A stretch of 64,000 nucleotides of DNA, from NCBI GenBank assembly GCA_016186995.1, contig JACPKQ010000022.1, positions 62,001-126,000 of the forward strand. Direction: 5' to 3'. The translations under genes were made by a program, and so were the position numbers. Shown in pieces: positions 25,441 to 34,943 of the stretch (position 1 is the stretch's first letter; each line of letters starts with the position of its first letter). Origin of the DNA: Deltaproteobacteria bacterium (GTDB lineage: Bacteria > Bdellovibrionota > JACOXK01). The notes under the pieces were generated by a model that was given only the letters and a program-made list of their open reading frames with translations, made no database searches and had not been told where the DNA came from.

Positions 25441-26396
25441 GCCAAGTTGTAAAGTTTGAAAAATCACAATTGCTTCGAGAGCCTTCAGGTCATGAGGTAC
25501 GTTTACACCTTGTTTCAGGACCTGAAGAAGGAACAGTTTATAAAATTACAGGGAAAAGTGTAAAGTTTGGAAGACATTCAGACAATGATATTATTCTTCA
25601 GGATTTGAAAGCTTCTCGATTTCATGCAGAGATGACGCTTATAGGGCATAGATATGTATTGCGTGATTTGAAAAGTCAGAATGGGGTTTTTGTAAACAAT
25701 CAGAAGATTCTTGAATCAGAAGTGCGATCAGGAGATTTTTTAAGTATTGGAAACACTGTTTTTAAGTTTGTCGAGCATCTTCCATTGCCTATTCATAATG
25801 ATGTCATGATTCACTTTGATGCTTCTAAGAGAAAGGAAGATAAAGTCCAGTTTAAAACCATTGCTGTCGTGGGTGGGTTCCTTATTTTAACTATTATCTT
25901 TATTAAAGTTTATTTTTCAGGGTCGCACATGAGAGAACCTTCAAGTATTGTAGAGCCGCAAGTCGTTTATGAACCCTCCATTTTTGAAACACCCACTCGG
26001 TTTGAGAGAGATGCTCAAACGTCCGATAAGAATGAAGAACAAGCAGAAATTCTCTATCACCAAGGATATCGAGAGTATTTTGCGGGCAATTATGAGCGGG
26101 CTATTGATTATTTTCAAAGTTCTCTAGCTTTGATGAAAAATCATCGCCTTGCGAATATTTATTTAAAAAATAGTTATAAAAAACTAGAGGATGAGGTGAA
26201 GTACAGATTTGAGGTAGGAAATACGTTTCTTGCAGCTCTTCAATTTAAAGAAGCAGAACGTGAGTTTGAAAGAATTATAGAGGTTTTAAATTTTTATCCT
26301 GAATCGAAGGTTTACCAAACGTACTATTTCAAATCGAAAGAATATTTAAAAAACATTGAGAGTCGTTTGGCTTTAGAAAAAAAGGGTTATTATTAA
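25437..26396 (+). CDS. FHA-domain membrane protein with TPR-like C-terminus
   Basis: A 319-residue protein. The N-terminal FHA domain (residues 15-110) has VKFGRHSDNDI, ASRFHAEM and KSQNGVFVNN. One transmembrane helix lies near residues 140-160. The C-terminal part has a TPR-like helical repeat (ILYHQGYREYFAGNYERAIDYFQSSLAL). Topology predicts a cytosolic FHA domain and a periplasmic TPR domain. It is the middle of three FHA genes in the tadC operon. Confidence 0.85.
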   Translation: MSQVVKFEKSQLLREPSGHEVRLHLVSGPEEGTVYKITGKSVKFGRHSDNDIILQDLKASRFHAEMTLIGHRYVLRDLKSQNGVFVNNQKILESEVRSGDFLSIGNTVFKFVEHLPLPIHNDVMIHFDASKRKEDKVQFKTIAVVGGFLILTIIFIKVYFSGSHMREPSSIVEPQVVYEPSIFETPTRFERDAQTSDKNEEQAEILYHQGYREYFAGNYERAIDYFQSSLALMKNHRLANIYLKNSYKKLEDEVKYRFEVGNTFLAALQFKEAEREFERIIEVLNFYPESKVYQTYYFKSKEYLKNIESRLALEKKGYY

Positions 26397-26397
26397 A

Positions 26398-28314
26398 ATG
26401 AAAATCATTGTTTTTAAAAATGATGAAATTGTTTTAGAAAAAGTTTTTGATGGGGAAAGTGTGTCTCTAGGACGCGCTTCCGATAACGATATTGTTTTAG
26501 AAGCACCTCATATTTCAAGGCATCAAGTTACAATTACTTTTAAAAATGGAGAGTTTCTAGTTGAAAATAGAAGCTCTGTAAAAAAACTTATTTTTGAAGG
26601 AAAAGGTTTTGAAACCTTAAAACTTAAATCAAAAGAAAGTTTTAAAATTTCTCCTTATGAAATTCAGCTTATTCAAAAAGATGTTATTACACATCCTCTT
26701 GAACGGAATGATTCCCGCGAAGAGAGTCAAGAAACTTTGCCTGTTGGATTTAATGATGCTGGCTCTGAGCATACACATATTAGTGAAACAAGTTTAATGG
26801 GTGTTTTAGAGCCCGTTTTTGGCAGTCCTGTTTCAAAAAAACAAGAATTGCGTTCTCAAGATGTTTTTACTATTGGAAGAGCTTCTTCAAATATATTACA
26901 CATAGAAGACCCGCAACTTTCTCGCCACCATGCACAGATTGTTTTCGAGCATGGAAAGTTTTATATCGAAGATTTAGTAAGTGAAAATGGCACATTGGTT
27001 AATGGAACGCGCATTACTAAACATGAACTTCATACAGGAGATGTTATTAAATTAGGGGATGCAGAGTTTCAATTTAAAATGATTGATAAAAGATTTTATG
27101 GTGTGCCAGCTCCTTCTCATTACCTCCCCCCACAACCTTATGAAATGGTAGGATTGAGAAAACCCCAAAAAAAATCGAGAAAAGTAGCTCTCACAGCGCT
27201 TTTCTCTCTTTTAGTGCTTTGTATTTTATATCTTTTTCTTGGTCCAGAAAAGAAAGAGCAAGGTCCTCAACCTGCATCTGAAATACATTCCCAAGGTGTA
27301 AAATTTGAAAATCTGGCTCATGAAGAAAAAACAAAAATAACAGAATCGATCACAGAAGCTTTACGGCTTATGAACGAAGGTGATTTTTTAGGGGCTATTA
27401 ACATTTTAGAAAAGATTCGTGCTCGAGTTCCTGCTTATGAAAAATCAAATGCTCTTTTAGCTCAAGCAAAAAAATTCTATCAAGAAAGAAGAGTCGAGGA
27501 GAGCAAACAGAAAGAAAACTTGACTCAAGCTCTTCTTCAAGCAAAAGAGGGGATTTCTTTCGAGGTTTCTACAGCCATTCAAAACTATAGAAGAAGGCAG
27601 TTTCAAGAGGCTTTAGAATCCATTGATAAAGCATTGGAACAAGACCCACAAGGTGAGATTGCACCACAAGAGATTGCTCAAGCAAAAGAGCTTAAAAAGA
27701 TTATTCTTCAAGAACAAAGCAGAAAAGAAGAGATAAAAAATCAAAAAGAAGAACTCAAAAAACAAGAAGCACAAATTAAAAGTTATATGAATAGGGGAAG
27801 CGTGAGGTATGCACAAGGTGACTATGTTAAAGCGATTGCATACTGGCAAAAGGTAACAAATTATAAAGAGCCTTCTTTTAAAAAATATGTTTCTCAGGCT
27901 GAAAAAAATATTAAAGAATCTGCGTCGCATATTTTAGGAAGTTTTATAATGATGACTCAAAGCTTAGATCAAGAATTTGAGACACTTTTTCCACGTGGAA
28001 GAGCTTTGGCAGAGGCCCCAACTGTTGATCAATTATCTGAATTGCGTCGTAAATACGTAGATGTGCACGAAAAAGTTCCTGAAGTGACAGCTGATTTACG
28101 TCTTCAAAAAAGAAAAATAGAAGAAAAACTAGAAATATTAAATAAAGAACTGAATGCTCACGCACAGAACCAGTATTACCAATCACTTCTTTTCCAAAGC
28201 CAAGGCAATATGGGAGAGGCGGTTCGAGTATGGAAAGAAATTGTAACTCGCTATGATATCAAAAGTGAGTATGTCAAAAAAGCAGAAGAAAAATTAAGGA
28301 AGTATGGAAAATGA
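26398..28314 (+). CDS. double FHA-domain membrane protein with TPR/coiled-coil region
   Basis: A 638-residue protein with two FHA domains. The first (residues 1-90) keeps SLGRASDNDI but has SRHQ in place of SRxH and lacks the NG turn, so it may not bind phosphopeptide. The second (about 140-235) is complete: TIGRASSN, LSRHHAQI, SENGTLVNG. A transmembrane helix follows near residue 265-280, then a long periplasmic part with TPR-like and Glu/Lys/Gln-rich coiled-coil segments. The gene starts one base after the preceding stop and overlaps the phosphatase gene by four bases. Confidence 0.85.
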   Translation: MKIIVFKNDEIVLEKVFDGESVSLGRASDNDIVLEAPHISRHQVTITFKNGEFLVENRSSVKKLIFEGKGFETLKLKSKESFKISPYEIQLIQKDVITHPLERNDSREESQETLPVGFNDAGSEHTHISETSLMGVLEPVFGSPVSKKQELRSQDVFTIGRASSNILHIEDPQLSRHHAQIVFEHGKFYIEDLVSENGTLVNGTRITKHELHTGDVIKLGDAEFQFKMIDKRFYGVPAPSHYLPPQPYEMVGLRKPQKKSRKVALTALFSLLVLCILYLFLGPEKKEQGPQPASEIHSQGVKFENLAHEEKTKITESITEALRLMNEGDFLGAINILEKIRARVPAYEKSNALLAQAKKFYQERRVEESKQKENLTQALLQAKEGISFEVSTAIQNYRRRQFQEALESIDKALEQDPQGEIAPQEIAQAKELKKIILQEQSRKEEIKNQKEELKKQEAQIKSYMNRGSVRYAQGDYVKAIAYWQKVTNYKEPSFKKYVSQAEKNIKESASHILGSFIMMTQSLDQEFETLFPRGRALAEAPTVDQLSELRRKYVDVHEKVPEVTADLRLQKRKIEEKLEILNKELNAHAQNQYYQSLLFQSQGNMGEAVRVWKEIVTRYDIKSEYVKKAEEKLRKYGK

Positions 28315-29051
28315 AAATACTCTGGTCAGCACATACAGTAGAAGGAAAAAGAAAGTTTAATGAAGATGCTTATTATGCAGACTCTGAAAAAGGGCTTTTT
28401 ATGCTTTTAGATGGTATGGGTGGCCCTGGCTTTGGGGAAGAGGCAACAAGAAGGGTTTCTTTTTATGTAGCTGAATTTCTAGAATCTATGATGGAAAATG
28501 AAGAGGCTACTTGGCCTTATGAGCGGTTAGAGAAGTTAACACTACAGGAAAATATTTTAAGAGTGGGTTTTCTTTCGGCTAATGAAAGGCTTTATAAGGA
28601 AGCACTACAAGAATATCAAAAAGAGGTGATGGGCACTTCTCTTCTTATTGCTCAAGTTAAAGGAAGAAAACTTATTTTAGGGCATGCGGGTACTTGTCAT
28701 GCCTATCTTTTAAGAGATGGATATTTATCTGAGCTTACGGAGGATCATTCTTACGCAGCAGAAAAACGGATTGTTCCTTTACGAAGCGAAAAAAATATTT
28801 CACTTTCTGTTTTAGGCTTGCAAGAAAAACTACCCAAAGCTCAGTTTAAAGAAAAAACTCTTAAAAAAGGTGATCGAATTCTTTTAGTAAGCGATGGAGT
28901 GTCGTTAGTTGTGAGCAATCAAGAACTTCAGAGGATTCTTAATAAAAATTCTCATGATCTTCATGCTTTTTGTGAAGAGATGACTTCTTTAGCCGAATCT
29001 CGAGATACTTCCGACAACGCCACTGCCTTCATCCTTGAAGTAGGGGATTAA
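28311..29051 (+). CDS. PP2C-family Ser/Thr phosphatase
   Basis: A 246-residue soluble phosphatase. The metal-binding motifs are visible: NEDAYY, LLDGMGG, GHAGTCHAYLLRDG with LTEDHSY, LLVSDGVS, and the final DNATAFIL. The mid-segment GTSLLIAQV is also typical. It likely removes the phosphothreonines recognised by the FHA domains of its operon. No partner kinase is in this operon; a Ser/Thr kinase gene lies at 52.1 kb beside the second Tad set. Its 3' end overlaps the convergent VIT gene by four bases. Confidence 0.92.
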   Translation: MKILWSAHTVEGKRKFNEDAYYADSEKGLFMLLDGMGGPGFGEEATRRVSFYVAEFLESMMENEEATWPYERLEKLTLQENILRVGFLSANERLYKEALQEYQKEVMGTSLLIAQVKGRKLILGHAGTCHAYLLRDGYLSELTEDHSYAAEKRIVPLRSEKNISLSVLGLQEKLPKAQFKEKTLKKGDRILLVSDGVSLVVSNQELQRILNKNSHDLHAFCEEMTSLAESRDTSDNATAFILEVGD

Positions 29052-29806
29052 AGAATCATTTTTATAAAATGCCCAATAGCATAGGCAAGAGTGGCAGCAC
29101 CCCCACCTAAGAAGAGAGTTTCGAAACCAGAAATAAGAGGTGGATGACCTAAGTCTAAATACCTTCCTTTGAAATAACCTAAAAGATAAAAAGTAATGAA
29201 TGTCATAACAGCACTCACTGTGTAAATTTTTGGAATTTCTATAAAATAAGAAGCAAGAAGTGGGAGAAGGGGAATAACCCCCACAAAACAAAAAGAAATA
29301 AATGTTGCTAATGCTGATTTAAGTGGATGTGGGTTTTCGATTCTTAATCCAAGTTCTTCAACAAGCATGGTATCAATCCATCTTTTTTCATCTGAAGTAA
29401 TTGTTTTAACAATGTTATCAAGTGTTACACCTTCAAACCCTTTTGCTTTGAAAATTTGACGCACTTCTTCTTTTTCACCTTCAGGGATAAGCTCGATATG
29501 TTTTTTTTCCATTTGTCTGGCTTTTTCTATGATTTCTTGATCTGACTTAGAGCGAAAGAAGTTGCTTACTGCCATACTAAAACCATCTGCTACAAGGTTT
29601 GCCACCCCTAAGATAAGAGCTACTTCAAGTTGTAATCTGGCCCCTACAACCCCAGCGATAACAGCAAAGGTTGTGACAAGGCCATCAATAGACCCAAGCA
29701 TAAAATCGCCAAGATAACTGGGTTGTGCTTTTTCAGAAAGTCTTTTTTGGATAGCATGATGGGTATGCTCATGCATAAGCTCTTTATCTTTCATTTTTTC
29801 TGACAT
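29048..29806 (-). CDS. VIT/CCC1-family Fe2+/Mn2+ transporter
   Basis: A 252-residue membrane protein with the VIT signature LGDFMLGSIDGLVTTFAVIAGVVGA, then LGVANLVADGFSMAVSNF, a charged cytosolic metal-binding helix region (QEIIEKARQMEKKHIELIPEGEKEEV) and three C-terminal helices. Members transport ferrous iron or manganese out of the cytosol. The His-rich N-terminus (HEHTHH) may bind metal. It converges on the PP2C gene and is probably a separate unit. Confidence 0.88.
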   Translation of the reverse strand: MSEKMKDKELMHEHTHHAIQKRLSEKAQPSYLGDFMLGSIDGLVTTFAVIAGVVGARLQLEVALILGVANLVADGFSMAVSNFFRSKSDQEIIEKARQMEKKHIELIPEGEKEEVRQIFKAKGFEGVTLDNIVKTITSDEKRWIDTMLVEELGLRIENPHPLKSALATFISFCFVGVIPLLPLLASYFIEIPKIYTVSAVMTFITFYLLGYFKGRYLDLGHPPLISGFETLFLGGGAATLAYAIGHFIKMIL

Positions 29807-29854
29807 CCCACTCGCTCCTATTTTTGAAGTATAGCATATTATAAGAGGCCCACA

Positions 29855-30673
29855 TTAATCTAAAAAAAGATCTGGTTGAAGTGGGTTTTGAGGATTCACA
29901 GCGTATTTTGAAAAATCTTTGACACCTTCTTTTTTTAAAACGTCTTCATCTAAAAAGAAGTTGCCAGTGCATTCTTTTGAGTTTTTTGTAAGTATGGCAT
30001 AGGCAGCGTCTGCAACTATTTCTGGTGTTCTTGAGCATTGTACCATTTCTTCTCCACCCAAAAGGTTTTGAACGGCTGCTGTTGCAATCGTTGTTTTTGG
30101 CCACAGAGCATTAACCGCAATTTTAAAAACTTTAAACTCTTTTGCCATTCCTAATACACACTCGCTCATTCCATACTTGCTCATCGTGTAAGCAAGGTGA
30201 GAGGAAAACCAATGTGGCATAAGATTAAGGGGAGGAGAAAGATTAAGAATATGTGGATTCTCACTTTTTTTAAGATGGGGGATGCATTTTTGAGAGCAAA
30301 GATATGTGCCTCTGACATTCACTGCAAACATAAGATCAAATTTTTTCATAGGTGTGTTGAGGGTGTTTGTAAGATTGATAGCGCTGGCATTGTTTACAAG
30401 AATATCTATTTTTCCAAAGGTAGTAAAAGTTTTTTGAACGGCCAGCTCTACTTCTTCTTCAAAGCGAATATCGCAAGCTAGCGGAAGTGCGGTACCCCCT
30501 CTATTTTCAATTTCTTCAGCAGCTGTAAAAATAGTACCTGGTAGTTTTGGGTGTGGGTCTTTTGTTTTTCCAATAACTACAATTTTAGCTCCGTCACGGG
30601 CTGCTTTAAGGGCTATGGCAAGGCCTATGCCACGGCTTGAACCTGTAATAAAAAGTACTTTGTCCTTTAACAT
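29855..30673 (-). CDS. short-chain dehydrogenase (HSDL2-like)
   Basis: A 272-residue classical SDR. The cofactor motif TGSSRGIG, the NNAS motif, and the catalytic YTMSKYG (Tyr, Lys) are present; the catalytic Ser would be near LNLSPPLNL. The IGKTKDPHPKLPGTI segment resembles the HSDL2-like subgroup, which has unclear substrates. Its start overlaps the end of the aminopeptidase gene by seven bases, so the two are co-transcribed. Confidence 0.9.
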   Translation of the reverse strand: MLKDKVLFITGSSRGIGLAIALKAARDGAKIVVIGKTKDPHPKLPGTIFTAAEEIENRGGTALPLACDIRFEEEVELAVQKTFTTFGKIDILVNNASAINLTNTLNTPMKKFDLMFAVNVRGTYLCSQKCIPHLKKSENPHILNLSPPLNLMPHWFSSHLAYTMSKYGMSECVLGMAKEFKVFKIAVNALWPKTTIATAAVQNLLGGEEMVQCSRTPEIVADAAYAILTKNSKECTGNFFLDEDVLKKEGVKDFSKYAVNPQNPLQPDLFLD

Positions 30674-33240
30674 TTGATATGCCTGATGTTAAAAGTTCTT
30701 TCATCTTCTTGTAGTTTTATAAGAAGTATTTTTTTAACAATAGGTAAAAGATTTTTTTTATTTTTTGAGATGAAAGTTTTTAATTTTTGAATTGTTTCTT
30801 TGGTTCCATAGGTAGGCGTTAAATTGAGTGTATAACTTTGCATGAATTCATTACTTTTATTGTGAGATAAAGGAACAATGTTTTTAAAAATGTCATCTGC
30901 ACATTGAAGGTGAGTTTCTTCAATAGCTTCGCCACGAAAGAGATGTTCCATAATGACTTTTTCTTCCGCTAATTTAAGATTAGAGTTTTGATTAAGCAAT
31001 CTTTCAAAATACTTCTTCTTGTTGCTGAGAAGGGGAAGGGATGCTTTAGCCCCCAGAACACTTTGTTTTCCCCGTTCGGATGGGTCTTTGAGCTCTTCTT
31101 TTTTTCTTAACTCTTCAGCGTTTTTCCAATTTTCTTTGTGGAGTTGTGTTATAAGCCCCCAACGTCTGTCTTGGTCTATTTCATAATTTTTAAGTTTGAG
31201 GGCGCCTTCAAGTAAGTGTTCAAGCTTCTCTTGTGAGGTTAAAGTTTTTGCGCTTGCACAAAAACGATCCAGCCACAGTTTTTGAAAATCAGAACCATCT
31301 TCTGCTTTTTCAAGGTTTTCCCACAAAAAGTGTTCAATTTTTTCTCTATAAATGTTTCGTTCTTCTTCTTTTTTGGGAAGATAATGATAACAAGAAGAAA
31401 TTTTTTGAGAAACTTTTGTTGCAATCTTAATATCTTTTTCCTTTCCAAGGTTTAGAAGCACAAGATCTAAAAACTCTTGAGGTGAAAAAAGGGCGTCTCT
31501 TACCATTTCCCAAAGGGATTGCCAGAACATCATGCGGGTTTGCACATCTTCAATTTTTGAAAGATGGTTTTTTGCGTTGTGAACGGTTGTTTTATCAAGT
31601 TTAATTTTTATAAAATCACAATCTCCATAATTTGGATAAATCATGAGAGGTTGTTTTTGTCCTTTAAGTGCAGAAATCACAGTTCTTTTTTTATTATAGG
31701 TGAGAGGTAGGGCTTTTCTTAAAACAACACTTCCTTTTTTAAGATCATAGAGTCCTATTTGTGTTTTGTGCGTTCGAAGTGTTCTATATTTTTGTGGTGC
31801 TGATTGAATAAGTTCAAAAGAACTGATTTTTCCCTTTCTGTTTGTAGAATATTTTACTTCAATCGTATTAAGACTTGCTTTTTTAAGCCATTTTTTTGTC
31901 CATCTTTTAAGATCTTTTCCGGAGGCTTTGGCTAAGGATGAAATAAAATCACGCATCATTGTGTTTTTGAAAGCATATTTTTTGAAGTAAGCACGTAGTC
32001 CATTTCTAAATTTTGTAGGGCCTAAGTAAAAAGCAAGTTGTTTTAAAACAGAAGCCCCTTTGCCATAGGTAATGCCATCAAAGTTTGCAAACGCTTGTTG
32101 GGTGTCAGAGGCATTTGTCACAATAGGATGTGTTGTCACCCACTGATCTTCAAGATAAGCCCACTCTTTAATGCGGGCATAAAAATCTTTCCATGCATGT
32201 TTAAACTCAGTTCCTTCTCCTGCACACAAAAAAGAAATATAAGTAGCAAAGCTTTCGTTGAGCCAAAGATCATCCCACCACTTCATAGTGACAAGGTTTC
32301 CAAACCACATGTGTGCCATTTCATGAAGAAGAGTTTCTGCTAAACTTTCTCTTTGTTGATAAGTGAGTTCCCCTCTTGAAAGATAAGCTTCGTTGAAGGT
32401 AACGGCTGCAACGTTTTCCATAGCTCCCATATTGTAATCAGGACAAATAATTTGATCGTATTTGTGAAAAGGATAAGGATAATCAAAATATTTTTGAAAG
32501 AATTCAAACCCTTGTTGAGTCAGTTTAAACCAGTCTTGAACAGGTACATAGTTTGACATAGAGTGCCTGGCAAAAAGTCTTAAAGGAATTTTTCCTGCTT
32601 CGTCTTTCCACATTTTGTAAGGGCCTGCATGGAGAGAGAAAATATAGGTGCTAAACTTTTCTGATTTCGGAAATTTCCAAAGTTTTTTATTTTTTGAACT
32701 TTTTGTGACAGATTTTTCTGTAGTTGAGGAAATAACATGCCACTCTTCGGGTGCGTCAACGTAGAGAGAATAAGTTGCTTTAAGATCAGGTTGATCAAAG
32801 CATGGAAACATGTGATTGGCTTCAAAGGGTTCAAAATCAGAATAAACATAAACTTTTTGGTCTTCTGGGTCTTGAAAACGATAAAGCCCGTTTCCTGTTT
32901 TGCTGTAATCTCTTTGAAACTGAATAGAAATAATGTTGTGTCTGTAAACGAGAGGTTTGGACGGAATTTCAATGTAAAAATTATTGTAAGTAGGTTTTAA
33001 AATTTCTTCATCGTTTACAAAAAGTCGAAGTACTTTTCCGTTATCAAAATCAACGGTTAAAGGATAGGTGCCATCTTTAAGAAAAAAGTGAATATCAACA
33101 CGGCCTGAAAAGTATGGCTTTTTTTCGTCCAAACTCATATCAAGGTCGTAATGAACGTTTGAGATAAGAGATGAACGAAAAAGGGCGTGATCTTGAGTCA
33201 TGTAAGGCCCCGGTTTTCTTTTGATTTTTAATCTACCCAT
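30667..33240 (-). CDS. pepN: M1-family aminopeptidase N
   Basis: An 857-residue zinc aminopeptidase that removes N-terminal residues from peptides. The exopeptidase motif GAMEN lies near residue 268, and the zinc site HEMAHMWFGN...LWLNESFA near 303-325. A catalytic Tyr region (ITYGKGASVL) and the C-terminal helical domain follow. Domain order is complete. No signal peptide, so it is cytosolic. An in-frame ATG at 33201 (MTQDHALF) is an alternative start. Confidence 0.94.
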   Translation of the reverse strand: MGRLKIKRKPGPYMTQDHALFRSSLISNVHYDLDMSLDEKKPYFSGRVDIHFFLKDGTYPLTVDFDNGKVLRLFVNDEEILKPTYNNFYIEIPSKPLVYRHNIISIQFQRDYSKTGNGLYRFQDPEDQKVYVYSDFEPFEANHMFPCFDQPDLKATYSLYVDAPEEWHVISSTTEKSVTKSSKNKKLWKFPKSEKFSTYIFSLHAGPYKMWKDEAGKIPLRLFARHSMSNYVPVQDWFKLTQQGFEFFQKYFDYPYPFHKYDQIICPDYNMGAMENVAAVTFNEAYLSRGELTYQQRESLAETLLHEMAHMWFGNLVTMKWWDDLWLNESFATYISFLCAGEGTEFKHAWKDFYARIKEWAYLEDQWVTTHPIVTNASDTQQAFANFDGITYGKGASVLKQLAFYLGPTKFRNGLRAYFKKYAFKNTMMRDFISSLAKASGKDLKRWTKKWLKKASLNTIEVKYSTNRKGKISSFELIQSAPQKYRTLRTHKTQIGLYDLKKGSVVLRKALPLTYNKKRTVISALKGQKQPLMIYPNYGDCDFIKIKLDKTTVHNAKNHLSKIEDVQTRMMFWQSLWEMVRDALFSPQEFLDLVLLNLGKEKDIKIATKVSQKISSCYHYLPKKEEERNIYREKIEHFLWENLEKAEDGSDFQKLWLDRFCASAKTLTSQEKLEHLLEGALKLKNYEIDQDRRWGLITQLHKENWKNAEELRKKEELKDPSERGKQSVLGAKASLPLLSNKKKYFERLLNQNSNLKLAEEKVIMEHLFRGEAIEETHLQCADDIFKNIVPLSHNKSNEFMQSYTLNLTPTYGTKETIQKLKTFISKNKKNLLPIVKKILLIKLQEDERTFNIRHIKC

Positions 33241-33460
33241 AACCTATTGTAAATACTTGTGAATTTTACTCAAGTCAATGCCTTGCCATTGACTAGATTT
33301 TAGTTTTGTTAAGTATTTAACCAAAAATGCACAACCTGCTGAAAACACATGTAAAAATAATGAAATCACGAGTATTTTGTCTATTTTTTAAACAAATGTC
33401 AGTGTTTTAGTCCCAGGTTAAAATAGAAGAATATCTATTAATTTTAATGAGTTAGCTTTA

Positions 33461-33476
33461 TGGCATAGAGCTTGCT
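33461..33476 (+). promoter_or_regulatory. sigma-54 promoter upstream of flp
   Basis: TGGCATAGAGCTTGCT has GG and GC separated by ten bases and matches the -24/-12 consensus TGGCAC-N5-TTGCT at all but one position. The predicted start is near 33487, leaving a leader of about 180 bases before the flp pilin. The 220 bases upstream have no gene and could hold activator sites. Confidence 0.75.
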
Positions 33477-33619
33477 CTTTAAATAAGTGAAGCAATACAA
33501 GGCCACCATAAAGGGGGGCCAGATTGGAGAAAAACCAAGAAATTTGGTATACTTAGGTAAGAAGATTGGGGAGTTCCTCTCAAGAATCCTTGTCTGTATC
33601 TAAGTTAAAAAAACAGAGG

Positions 33620-33641
33620 TCCCTGTTTCAAGCAGGGATGA
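33620..33641. repeat. family-A-like hairpin in the flp leader
   Basis: TCCCTG-TTTCAAG-CAGGGA followed by TGATAGG; a shorter relative of the family-A repeats, located in the predicted 5' leader of the flp transcript. Confidence 0.45.
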
Positions 33642-33666
33642 TAGGAAATAAAGGGAGGCTATCGTT

Positions 33667-33858
33667 ATGTTAAAAAGATTTTTCACAGAAGAAAAAGGTC
33701 AATCAGCTACTGAATATATCTTGATCGTTTCTGTTATTGTCGGTGTTGTTCTTGTTGTAGGACGAGTTTTTAAAGACCAGCTTCAACAGATTGTCGGAAA
33801 CGTTATGGGTCAAGTTCAAAAAAGCGCCCAATCATTTATGGGTGGCGGCGGTCAATAA
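33667..33858 (+). CDS. flp: Flp-type IVb pilin
   Basis: A 63-residue Flp pilin: short basic leader ending KG, then QSATEYILIV with Glu at +5 and a hydrophobic stem, and a short Gly/Gln-rich tail. The prepilin peptidase would cut after Gly-12. Such pilins are normally the most abundant Tad product. The gene is first behind a sigma-54 promoter. Confidence 0.92.
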   Translation: MLKRFFTEEKGQSATEYILIVSVIVGVVLVVGRVFKDQLQQIVGNVMGQVQKSAQSFMGGGGQ

Positions 33859-33952
33859 TTATTTTTTGAAGGTCGAAAATCAAAAAGTAAGTTAAGGAAA
33901 AAGGAAGAGTCCACATAAAAAGGGCGCTTCCTTTTTCTAGGGTTTTGTTCAT

Positions 33953-34150
33953 ATGGTACGTTTGTGGAAACAATTCCTAAAAGATGAAAGTGGTCAAACG
34001 GCCACAGAATACATTCTTGTCATCGCTATTCTCTCGCTTTTTATTATTAAAGCGCTCGGTTTTTTTCGCGAAATTTTTTTAGAAGCAACACCTCAATTTG
34101 CAGACATCATTGAAGATGATTTGAAAACAGGAAGGGGGTTTGGAGAATAA
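33953..34150 (+). CDS. second Flp-like pilin
   Basis: A 65-residue pilin with the cleavage region DESG-QTATEYILVIAIL. The C-terminal part is acidic and different from the first pilin, suggesting a minor pilin. Its stop overlaps the prepilin peptidase start by one base (TAATG). Confidence 0.88.
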   Translation: MVRLWKQFLKDESGQTATEYILVIAILSLFIIKALGFFREIFLEATPQFADIIEDDLKTGRGFGE

Positions 34151-34698
34151 TGGTTTTTGATATTCCGAGTTCTGTAGGCATTATTCTTCTAGCTACTACT
34201 TTGTTTTGCGTTATTACAGATTTTGTCAACGGAAAAATTTATAACTCTGTGACTTTTTCTATTATAGGTGTGGGTCTTTTATACCACAGCTTTTTTGCAC
34301 AAGGTCATGGTTTTCAATTTTCAATTTTGGGCGTTGCGCTTGGTTTTGCTCTCTTTTTTTCATTTTTTGCTTTGCAAGCTATGGGGGCAGGAGATGTTAA
34401 ACTTCTTATGGCTATAGGAGCTTTAACAGGGTGGCGCTTTACTTTAGGGGTAGCCATCCTTTCATTTTTAGCAGGGGGGGTGATCTCAATCTTCCTTCTT
34501 ATAAAACATGAAAGGTTTAAAAAAACTTTGAAATCAATAGGAACACTTTTGTGGACGATGGTTGTTCCAGAAATGAAAATGCAAACACCAAAGATTGAAG
34601 ATTGTCTTTTGTCTCCTTTTGCTTTGCCACTTTTTATTGGAGTGGTTCTTCAATATTTTAAATTTATCGATATCGTTTCTCTTATGTGGAAGTTTTAA
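34150..34698 (+). CDS. cpaA: prepilin peptidase CpaA/TadV
   Basis: A 182-residue A24-family aspartic peptidase that cleaves and methylates Tad prepilins. The first active-site Asp is in CVITDFVNGKIYN, the second in QAMGAGDVKLLMAIGAL, within a polytopic membrane protein. It lies between pilin genes, as in other tad loci. Confidence 0.9.
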   Translation: MVFDIPSSVGIILLATTLFCVITDFVNGKIYNSVTFSIIGVGLLYHSFFAQGHGFQFSILGVALGFALFFSFFALQAMGAGDVKLLMAIGALTGWRFTLGVAILSFLAGGVISIFLLIKHERFKKTLKSIGTLLWTMVVPEMKMQTPKIEDCLLSPFALPLFIGVVLQYFKFIDIVSLMWKF

Positions 34699-34700
34699 AA

Positions 34701-34943
34701 ATGAATGAAAAAGGCCAAACCATTGTTGAGTATGTTCTTGTGTTGGCGATGAGCACAATGATTATTGTCATAGTTTCAACCTATTTTCAAAAACCCCTTG
34801 GGCAGATTTTAGGTTTCTATCAAACAAGTATAGAATCGCTTGTTCGTTCTGGAGATCTTAAATATGGAACACCCAGTGGGGATAAAGAAAAGCAAGAAGC
34901 TCCTCGGTTGAGGCATCAAGCTTTTAAGGAGTTTGCGAAATGA
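34701..34943 (+). CDS. third Flp/pseudopilin-like protein
   Basis: About 80 residues. The very short leader MNEKG is followed by QTIVEYVLVLAMS, with Glu at +5 and a hydrophobic stem, so it is a type IVb pilin-like substrate. The C-terminal 35 residues are charged. The ATG at 34701, with GGAAG upstream, is preferred over 34686 inside cpaA. It overlaps the next gene by four bases. Confidence 0.8.
   Translation: MNEKGQTIVEYVLVLAMSTMIIVIVSTYFQKPLGQILGFYQTSIESLVRSGDLKYGTPSGDKEKQEAPRLRHQAFKEFAK

Noticed and set aside
32580..32972. 130-codon frame inside the aminopeptidase gene
   Set aside because: It is a shifted frame on the same strand within a clearly conserved M1 peptidase.
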